From NCBI GenBank assembly GCA_911728455.2, contig OU452222.1, positions 2,162,001-2,226,000 of the forward strand: DNA of 64,000 bases, written 5' to 3'. Below, in pieces: positions 56,793-64,000 of the stretch. Below the pieces are notes generated by a model. The model saw only the letters and a program-made list of their open reading frames with translations, was not told where the DNA came from and did no database searches. The position numbers and the translations under genes are program-made. Position 1 is the first letter of the stretch, and each line of letters starts with the position of its first letter. Source of the DNA: Marthasterias glacialis (taxonomy: Eukaryota; Echinodermata; Asteroidea; Forcipulatida; Asteriidae).

Positions 56793-56885
56793 TGGTGGCC
56801 TCTGGACCCTTGGAAGTTCGGCGTTTCAGGAGTTCAGACATCTTCTATAGAATGTGGAAGGTTGTGGGTTAGATGCCCACCAGAG

Positions 56886-57072
56886 CAGTGGCCTAAACTA
56901 GACGTTTTTATTTGGGGTCGGGACTCGGGGCTAGTGGGGGCGAAGACATTTGGGGGGGGGGGGGCTGTTGCTATATCAAACCATTCATTGGTGCATTTTT
57001 GCAATCTCAGGGGGGCAATGGTTCTGAGCAAGGGGGCTCCAGGCCCACTGCCTCAAGCTGGTTACGCCACTG
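56886..57072 (+). mobile_element. Non-autonomous hAT element with 8-bp target duplication
   Basis: Starts CAGTGGCCTAAACTAG and ends CTGGTTACGCCACTG. The flanks are CACCAGAG (56878-56885) and CACCAGTG (57073-57080), seven of eight identical. A 12-G run sits inside. Confidence 0.82.
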
Positions 57073-57744
57073 CACCAGTGTTGATCATTTTCTTCAGGTC
57101 TCTGTAGACACCAAGTAAATGGTGCTTTAAAATCACGCGTAAGTGAAGGCCAAAGCTATGATAAAAATTTATTTTACCCAGTGCTAGAATAACCTCGAAC
57201 TACATATAAACTGTAAAAAAAAACTATAATAAGTTGAACATGTGCCATTTGTTTTCCGTACTTTCTCCAGAAGAAGCCAACCTTGGTGACCCCAAAGTTT
57301 GGAGGTAGGACAGGGGATAAATGTAATGCTTAATCTCCTGTTATTTCAAGCTGGTTTGGAGGGTGACATGGGATCAAGAGCGAGTTAAGTAGTAATTCAA
57401 TGAAAGTAATAAATTTAAAATTTAAAGTCATCTCTTAATATCGAATGCGTGTGATGCATGATATTAATTGAGAGTTAAAGTGAGAGTTAAATTGCTTCCC
57501 AAGGCAATTTAAGGAAATTAAGTCAAGAAATATCAATCCTAATTCAAACATGCAACGTTGTTATTTATACTCTCTTATTTATACGTTATTTGTTTCTCCA
57601 TTTTGCACATGTGGTGATATGGAGGCTGGGAGGGAAATAGACTGGATCCTCTTATATAATGAATATCAGCTGTAAAATCCCACCTGGGTATCTCACAGAG
57701 GGCTCCTATAATGTGTTGTGTCCTCACAACTCCAGTTACCGTGT

Positions 57745-58122
57745 GGCGTGTTGTGGCCGAGTGGTCAAGCGCACTGGACTCAAGCTCTGGTGTTTCTGTT
57801 CAGCAGAGTGTGACTCCAAGTCCCAGTCTTAACACTTGTGTCCTTAAGCAAGACACTTAACCATTATTGCTTCATCCTTCGGATGGGACGTAAAGCTGTT
57901 GGTCCCGTGTGTTGTGTAATGCACATAAAAAACCCAGTTACATTTATCACTAAGAGAAGGGGGTTTGCCCCGGTGTTTCTGGTAGTGGCTGCTGAATGCG
58001 CCGCAGCACCTTGTAAACCCTTGTAAGGTGCTACATAAATGGGTCTGATAAAACTTCTTTGAGTACCTAATTGTTGGTAGATAAGTGCGCTATATAAAAC
58101 TCTGGTATTACTATTATTATTA
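57745..58122 (+). mobile_element. tRNA-derived SINE, full length
   Basis: GGCGTGTTGTGGCCGAGTGG (A box), a degraded B box (GACTCCAAGTCCC), CTTGTGTCCTTAAGCAAGAC, the body to ACCTTGTAAACC and AGTGCGCTATATAAAAC, then (ATT)n. Opposite orientation to the close relative at 15228-15656. Confidence 0.85.
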
Positions 58123-58991
58123 TAAATAACGGCCGCATAAAAATCACTTTTTTCCACTGAAAACTTTGTAAGGGCACCACTGAAAACTTTGAAGGTACCC
58201 GTTTGTTCAGAGATTACTAATCAATTATTAATTGGGAAACTAACTCAGAAATATTTTTGCAAGTTTTCATTTTATTTCTTCTTCAAATGGAAGCACTAAT
58301 GATGTTGATGGTCGTAGCCAACATGCCAGCACATATCATATTTCTATCAAAACATATTTGGCCGAGCATGTAAGTAGCTGGAGCTTTTTAAAATGACATC
58401 CACTACAGAGCTTTGATAATCTGGCAGTCATTCATTGATGCAACATCTGCTTAACACTTTAAAACTGGGGCATGTCTGTTTCAAACCACTCTGCCTTTTC
58501 TTGTGACCCGACCTCAAAAATGGCAGACACAGTGGCTTCTTGGCAAGTCTACGATGTGTACCAGAGAGTAATAAACTCACTGAAATAGAGCCTGGGGGCA
58601 TGCAGTGTGTAGTTCTCTGTGCATATCTACTTTCAGTCAAGTCGGGCGCTGGCCATTTTAGCTGTACGGCAAACTTCAACTTTCCCATTCTTTTTTTTTG
58701 TCTTCTTTAAATCAAATTCATTTAGGTGTTATTATTCAACACAAAAATATACGACTGAAGTTCAAAGGACTAATATTGACATGTGTAAAAAAAAAATAAT
58801 AAAAATGCATGGTTGATCTGGTTAATTTTGCCAAACAAGGACGTCACATGTTATTGATAATCTATATCCACAGTTGACATAGAGGGCCTGCACAGGAGAC
58901 ACCGACAACTCAGCTCGGCATTCTCCCTGCCCTATTTCTATGATGTAACTATGGTGGTTTAATAACAGTAACTACAATAATTGTGCGAATA

Positions 58992-59137
58992 AATGGGAGA
59001 CATTGGAGTGCTAGGTGGCAGCAGACTTACCAGGTAAATTTCCATTGTTTACGTAGATATAAGCCTGCACATTTCCACGAACAACGGATTTACCTGGTTA
59101 GTCTGCTGCCACCTAGTGTCCCCAAAAGTTTCCCATT
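58992..59137. mobile_element. CTCF-like inverted-repeat element, copy E (best preserved)
   Basis: AATGGGAGACATTGGAGTGC, CTAGGTGGCAGCAGAC and TTACCAGGTAAAT in the left arm; ATTTACCTGGTTAGTCTGC, TGCCACCTAGTGTCC and TTTCCCATT in the right arm. 146 bp with arms of about 48 bp. Confidence 0.8.
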
Positions 59138-61266
59138 GGTGAGAAATTAGGACAGAAGTCTGAATGAGCGTAAAGAGTTTAAAATGACTTCACTTAATCT
59201 CTGTTTTCTTTATCAAGATGAGCTGCATATTCTACTTAAAAATAATACTCATAAAACATTTTTTTTCTTGTACTGAACCCTATAACTGTCAACTTTTTCA
59301 GAGTATTGCAGGTAATGCAAAGAGGTTGCCGGGAAGAACCTCACGTATTTCGGAATTTACTGACAAAGTAGGAAATTATTGCTGAAAATTACTAATTGAC
59401 GAAGAGGAAAACAAGGGAGTTTTAAAAATGAATTCTCTCTGCCTTGCCTCAAAACCTTTGACAAGTTTGGACAGCCCCTTGACTCGATTTTTGTTAGTGT
59501 GCATTTAGTCAAAATATTTTGTTAAAGGTTAAAAAGACAAGGTTACAAAAACAAAATAATAGAGCATGACAAGTAAATATGACATTGTAATGAGGCATGT
59601 TTTCAGGCTGGTTCTAATATGGCATCTAAATTTGGCAAACTTGAAATGAATGACACGCATCGTTAGGCGGAAATGGGCAGAGGGGGGAGCCTTGGAGACC
59701 TGTGAGAGAAAACCTGCCCCTTTCCGCCTTTTTTCCTCGGGGGGAATTACACCGACATCTTGTCTTTAGGTCCTTTCCTGAACTGCCACTATTTCCTTCC
59801 TCCGACCTTAAGATGGTTTCCCAAAACACTTCAACACAGATTTGAATTTCTTGTTTTTCAATTTTAAGTTTGAAACATTTCAGTGTTTTTACCTCTATAC
59901 AGTAATGTAAACCTCCATGGTGCCAAAACCATATTCTTTGTCATGTCCCCAATGTACAACTACAGTCAAGAAGACTCATGCTCATAATACACATCTCAGG
60001 ACCAGACCATTTTGCACTTCTTGCCTCGATTTGGTTACATTAATTTTAATGATAAAAGACACAAGATGTCTGCATTCTTAAACGTCTTTTAACCAAGCTT
60101 CTAATGCTACTTCTTTTTACAATACACATAAGAAACATGAATACAAATGATTGTAAGAACTAATTTTAAGTATACAAAAGCCTTTGAATGTAAAAACAAA
60201 GTTACAGTTAAATTACTACAATAAGAAACCTTCAAATTTAAATATAATTTACACGTTGAATGGGAAGGTTTAGCAATTGCTTACATTTTGATTATTTGAC
60301 TTTTGATTGTTTGTGTTTATTTATTCTTATTATTCATTTAATTCTCTTTGAATGATCATGAGGTGGATGCTGTCCTTGATTTTATACACTTCAGATTTCT
60401 ATTTTGACAAACATTTCTTTTCAACTGTTTATGACATACGATATACTTTCAAAATGTTGCCTTAACAAAATTTGTTAGTCTTCCCTTACACCGACATAAA
60501 ATAAAGACATATCTATATGCCACAAATATACAAAGCAAAGACGTACTACTTGTTGGTAAATTCACAAAATATCTTATGCATGCAGTGCTCCTACTGAGCG
60601 CTTTGCGGGGAGTTTTCTGGAAACTCGCTTCGTTAGATCTGTAAAGATTTAAAGCCCCAGCTCAACATCGGTAAAGTCTCAGTAAATGCTTCCATTCTTT
60701 GCACAAATCAAGATATATGTAATACAGACCAACCTGTGTCGTTTCATTTGCGAGAAAACGATAAAAATGCATTCAGCAATTTTGTATGCATTCTCAGGTG
60801 AGACAAAAATTTCGTTTTTGGATCTCATTTCATTTATTATTCAAAAACGATACCACTTCAGGCAGAAATATTCAGAGGAAAGTTTTTCTACCATCATTGT
60901 CTTTATATCATGTAAGTTATATGTAAATCCTTGAACATGTTTTTCTTGCTGACCAATGTTGAGCTGGGGCTTTAAACAATATGCAGTTGACTCATGGATA
61001 TAAAACTACGTGTCTATGTACACTGCCCACTCAAACCTATCAGTAAGGATGTGATGAACTTCTGACTCGTCACATTTTCTTGTTCATAGTTCCTTGTGCT
61101 TGATACTGTATGTCAAGACGATTATGTCGGTGCAGGTTTTGGAGCTCGGGTCGACTTTTCGTCACTCAAATAGCTGGATTCCTCTAACTGAAGTCAAAAC
61201 CGCCGTGTGACTCACAGCTGCTCCTTTCAAATAAATACTTTTTTAGTCCGTCACTCAGTGTAAATC

Positions 61267-61514
61267 TCAGTAGTCCTCTTTGGGGCACTCCTTGCACAGC
61301 GGTTCGTTCTTGCCGTAGCTCAAGCAGGACGAGCCCACGCACTCACAGCAGCCGTTATGAAACCAACGCTGTCTGGCGGCACCCATGGAACGGCACGTAT
61401 TCTCGCATTTACCCAAGGACGTACAGTCATCCATGTACGCAACGACGCACTCCTCCAATTCGGTGGAGTTGGCGCTGGTGAAAACGGGCGACACTTCCTC
61501 CTCGACGGACTTCC
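61267..61514 (-). CDS. TWSG1: TWSG1 exon 3: C-terminal Cys-rich domain and stop
   Basis: Starts after GACCAG and encodes GKSVEEEVSPVFTSANST then ECVVAYMDDCTSLGKC and RWFHNGCCECVGSSCLSYG, ending KECPKEDY and TGA. The Cys pattern matches human MCTVVYFDDCMSIHQC and RWFHNACCECIG. Confidence 0.95.
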
Positions 61515-62855
61515 CTGGTCAATTCAAATTAATCCAAACAAATAAACATCAATCAGAACAAACTACAAGGTTTCAGAAAAGTGAACACTTGAAAATGACT
61601 GCACTCATCCAAACATATTGTACTACGTTCTCCTTTTAAGCCTCGGTAATGTATTTTACTGTAAATTATAACGCAGACCTTATGTCCCCCCCCCCCACCA
61701 TCTCGGCAGTGAAACAATGATGAAACAATGGAAAAGCAGCGCTGTGTTAGATGCAGGGCAAGAATATTAACCCGGCCTGGGTACCAGAGTTCCATAAGCC
61801 CAGGGCACCATTGTCCAGTAGGCCCTGGGCACCAGTGTTTCATAGGCCCTGGGCACCAGTGTTCTGTAGGCCCTGGGCACCAGTGTTCTGTAGGCCCTAA
61901 ACACCAGTGTTCCATAGGCTCTGGGCACCAGTGTTCCATAGGCCCTGGGCACCAGTGTTCCATAGGCCCTGGGCACCAGTGCTCTGTAGGCCCTAAACAC
62001 CAGTGTTCCATAGGCTCTGGGCACCAGTGTTCCATAGGCCCTGGGCACCAGTGTTCCATAGGCCCTGGACACCAGTGCTCCATAAGCCCTGTGTGCTAGT
62101 GTACCATAAGCCCTGGGCACCAGGTTTCTGTAGGCCTTAAACACCTGTTTTCCTAAGCCCTGGGCACTAGTGTTCCATAAGCCCTGGGCACTAGTGTTCC
62201 ATAAGCCCTGGGCACTAGTGTTCCATAAGCCCTGGGCACTAGTGTTCCATAAGCCCTGGGCACTAGTGTTCCGTAGCCCTAGACTCCAGGGCCAATTTCA
62301 AAACACTTTTAAGCGCTGGATTTCATTTCAATGCATTACATGTATTGAGGTTTACTGTAGGCTTCGTACTAGTCTGAAACTTTCGCAAAGTCCAGAGAGA
62401 CGTTGTTAGAATTGTAAAATTCTTGTATGTGTGTGTGCTTGAATACTTTCTCTGTTGTATTGTTTTACGCCCTTGATTTTTTCGTAAGCCCTAGGCACAG
62501 TGGCCACTACTGTGCCGATTGGACAATCCAGCCCTGGATGGACGGCACACTGGATTGGCTGATCAGCAACCTTCTTTTGACCTCTATTAGAGGGTGCCCT
62601 ACTCCAGTGACATCATAACATAAGATCTATTGAGAGGACATCTTACCAGGAGGCATAATGATAAGTCCTTGCTCTTTCAGGGTCAGAGGCATCGCTATCC
62701 ATCTCAGGTTAGGATCTTGGGATGCTTCCAGGCTGGTCAGAGCCTGAAAGAGAGACGGTAGTGGCGCTAGCTCAAGAAGCGTGCTCAGACGCCACTCTGG
62801 GATGGGACTCTGACCTTGTGCTCTACACAGACCTGTTGACAATAATCAATCAATT

Positions 62856-62892
<37 letters not shown>

Positions 62893-63195
62893 GCTGGTCA
62901 CTTGATCAATAATGTACCTAAGTCACTATATATTGATTTATCTGTTTAGGGCGGACTTATTCGACAACTCACCGGTACAACTGCAGCATTCCTCCCAGTA
63001 ATCAGCCAGGCAGCGTGAGCAGTTTAAGCAGCAGCTGCAGTTTTCAGCCTCGTACCTGCAGCCGCAGGAGCCGATGAGTTGGCACTTGCTGACCTCGGAG
63101 GCGCAGCGGTTCTCATTGCAGCCGATGATGTGACCAATCGCGCACGCCCAAAGGACGGCCAGGAGGGCGAGGGTCAGATAGTGTCTGTCAATCAT
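61267..63195 (-). CDS. TWSG1: Twisted gastrulation (TWSG1), 3 coding exons
   Basis: Secreted BMP-binding protein. In vertebrates and flies it forms a ternary complex with BMP and chordin and both promotes and limits BMP signalling in dorsoventral patterning. Exons 63195-62973, 62832-62647 and 61514-61267 join in phase to 218 residues (human 223). Residues 1-25 form a signal peptide ending before Cys26. The N-terminal Cys-rich domain reads CNENRCASEVSKC and continues to WEECCSCTG, against human CNKALCASDVSKC and WDECCDCVG. Trp67 is present; from memory this Trp is needed for BMP binding in frog TSG. A less conserved middle holds LPSLFQALT (human IPSLFRALT). The C-terminal Cys domain has MDDCTSLGKCENTCRSMGA, RWFHNGCCECVG and CKECP. 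Possible N-glycan sites are N52, N58 and N152. An in-frame upstream ATG at 63276 is less likely, because it would bury the signal peptide. No break seen. Confidence 0.95.
61515..62646. other. TWSG1 intron 2
   Basis: Intron of 1.1 kb, nearly half of it taken up by the minisatellite at about 61788-62282. The remainder has no recognised feature apart from a C run near 61688. Confidence 0.75.
61788..62282. repeat. 24-bp minisatellite with higher-order structure
   Basis: About 20 units of CCCTGGGCACCAGTGTT plus CCATAGG (24 bp). Variants use CTGTAGG, CCCTAAACACC or CCATAAG. The variant TCTGTAGGCCCTAAACACC occurs at 61887 and again at 61983, exactly 96 bp (four units) apart, so blocks of four were copied together. 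The right end (62158-62270) is five near-identical CCATAAGCCCTGGGCACTAG units. Because 24 is a multiple of three, it stays open in several frames on both strands without being coding. Confidence 0.9.
62647..62832 (-). CDS. TWSG1: TWSG1 exon 2
   Basis: 62 codons, GLCRAQGQSPIPEWRLSTLL and LPSLFQALTSLEASQDPNLR to IIMPPG. Phase 1 at both ends, CAACAG acceptor and CCTG|GTAAGA donor. Corresponds to human ELHEPIPSLFRALTEGDTQLNW. Confidence 0.92.
62844..62891. repeat. (ATCA)n microsatellite in TWSG1 intron 1
   Basis: About eleven ATCA units with one ATTA variant, close to the exon 2 acceptor on the minus strand. The intron is only 140 bp. Confidence 0.9.
62973..63195 (-). CDS. TWSG1: TWSG1 exon 1: signal peptide and N-terminal Cys-rich domain
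   Basis: MIDRHYLTLALLAVLWACAI starts a typical hydrophobic signal sequence. Fourteen cysteines follow between residues 26 and 73, in the TSG spacing. Ends ACCG|GTGAGT, one base into Gly75. Confidence 0.95.
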
Positions 63196-63600
63196 GGTGA
63201 TGAGGATGCCTTGAACTTTCCCTGAACACCGACAGAAAATTCCAAGTTTCAGTTCTCTGTACATGCAAGAGTTCATTTCAAATTGACCTCAGTGGAATAG
63301 TAAATAAGTATGAGAAGCAAAGTGTTGAAAAGTACTTGTGACCATTTCTAACTACAAATGTTCCCATCGCTGCAATCATGCCAGGGAGGAGGAAAGCAGA
63401 TGTGCTTTTCAGTAATCACAACTAGCCTTCTAGGAAGTGGATTATTGCTTACAGCAACACACCATTTGTGAAAAGGAGAATGTAAAACAAGGAATGAAAA
63501 ACCCAGGTGTCGGGAGACGGGGCAAGCAATACTAATGGTGCATGATATTTCAATAAGACGATTGCTTTGTTTTCTAGTCTACACATTTCCCTCTCCTTTG
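63196..63600 (-). promoter_or_regulatory. TWSG1: TWSG1 5' flank (probable 5' UTR and promoter)
   Basis: Unique-looking sequence upstream of the TWSG1 start with no exon or recognised repeat. No TATA box or other clear promoter motif was identified. The call is by position only. Confidence 0.3.
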
Positions 63601-63639
63601 TTTCAGTATTGTTCCTATGTTACTGCTTGTTCTGCCGGT

Positions 63640-63960
63640 GATGTTACCCCGCTGATATGCCCCCCAGAGTGAGGCTTGTTTCCGCAGGTGATAGGATGTC
63701 CTCTGTAACTGGTCCTCACCTGTGGAACCAGTTTCCTAAGCACCTCAGGGAAGCCAACAATGTAGCAACTTTTAAAGCCGGTCTTAAGACAAATCTTTTT
63801 TTAAACATGCTTTTTTTTAAACCCCTTAGTGTTTCTTTTGTAACGATGCCAGGTTAGAATTTAGTATTGATATGCTAACTGATTTTATTGAACTGATGTT
63901 TCTACTGTACTGTTTATAATTACCTTTAAACTATCTTTTCTCTCAGGTTTTGGATGTGGA
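63640..63960 (+). mobile_element. 3' end of a LINE (non-LTR retrotransposon), 5'-truncated
   Basis: The frame ending at 63857 encodes RVRLVSAGDRMSSVTGPHLW followed by NQFPKHLREANNVATFKAGL and KTNLFLN. This is the conserved tail that follows reverse transcriptase in CR1/L2-like LINEs (compare the general pattern FSxAAPxLWNSLPxxLRxxxSLxTFKxxLKTxLF). A TGA stands in frame just upstream, at about 63652, so only the last 60-70 codons and an AT-rich 3' region are present. The 3' boundary may lie at or beyond the window edge. The clade is inferred. Confidence 0.8.
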
Positions 63961-64000
63961 ATTTGTATGTATTTTTTTATTGTTTTTCATTGTTTAGCAC

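Larger units (their letters stand above)
50960..61266. other. Intergenic region between two convergent genes
   Basis: No exon supported. Probably includes both 3' UTRs; polyadenylation sites could not be fixed (a reversed AATAAA near 60835 could serve TWSG1). Contents: the CTCF-like inverted-repeat cluster (52473-59137), an inverted-repeat element at 53531-53779, dispersed repeats near 55216-55368 and 55558-55712, two SINEs (56347-56685, 57745-58122) and a hAT-type element (56886-57072). From 59.2 to 61.2 kb I see only AT-rich unique-looking sequence. Confidence 0.6.

Noticed and set aside
61553-62144. Open frames of 120-176 codons on both strands, with repeats such as EHWCPGPM and HRPYGTLVP-like octapeptides
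   Set aside because: They are translations of a 24-bp minisatellite in a TWSG1 intron. The same stretch is open in several frames on both strands, and no start, domain or splice context supports coding.
63196-63276. Upstream in-frame ATG for TWSG1 (MNSCMYRELKLGIFC...)
   Set aside because: It would place 27 mostly polar residues before the hydrophobic signal sequence. The ATG at 63195 gives a standard signal peptide and near-human length.

Overview
The window looks like nuclear DNA of an invertebrate deuterostome, most likely an echinoderm (sea star or sea cucumber). Evidence: AT-rich DNA, genes split into many short exons by long GT-AG introns, and dense short interspersed repeats. The repeats include tRNA-headed SINEs with a 'GTGTCCTTGAGCAAGGCACTT' type body and inverted-repeat elements starting GGGCYCAATTTCA, both of which I associate from memory with echinoderm genomes. 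Species cannot be fixed from the sequence alone. No bacterial features, CRISPR, rRNA or intact tRNA genes, and no retroviral, LTR or Polinton element, were recognised.

Three protein genes can be assembled exon by exon with consistent reading phase. (1) SPG7/paraplegin, plus strand, 14852-24713, 16 coding exons, 858 residues: the mitochondrial inner-membrane m-AAA metalloprotease subunit, with Walker A, Walker B, arginine fingers and HESGH zinc site all intact. (2) A gene of unrecognised family, plus strand, 32925-50959, 12 coding exons, 1004 residues, with a 9.9-kb first intron. (3) TWSG1/twisted gastrulation, minus strand, 63195-61267, 3 coding exons, 218 residues: a secreted cysteine-rich BMP/chordin-binding protein. 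Genes 1 and 2 are in tandem; genes 2 and 3 are tail to tail. They do not form a functional unit.

Layout: 1-14.5 kb non-coding and repeat-bearing; 14.5-24.7 kb SPG7; 24.7-32.9 kb intergenic repeats; 32.9-51.0 kb the unknown gene; 51.0-61.3 kb intergenic, with a cluster of a short inverted-repeat element whose arms contain a CTCF-like motif; 61.3-63.2 kb TWSG1, whose second intron holds a 24-bp minisatellite; 63.2-64.0 kb TWSG1 upstream DNA and the 3' end of a LINE.

The most interesting non-genic signals are: the CTCF-like inverted-repeat family, with one copy split by a SINE flanked by a target duplication; two copies of an element with CAGGGTTCT ends and 5-bp target duplications; three hAT-type elements with 8-bp duplications and G/C homopolymer cores; an inverted-repeat element with a tRNA-like core; and the minisatellite with a 96-bp higher-order repeat. 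Coordinates come from reading splice sites by eye; no alignment or database search was possible.
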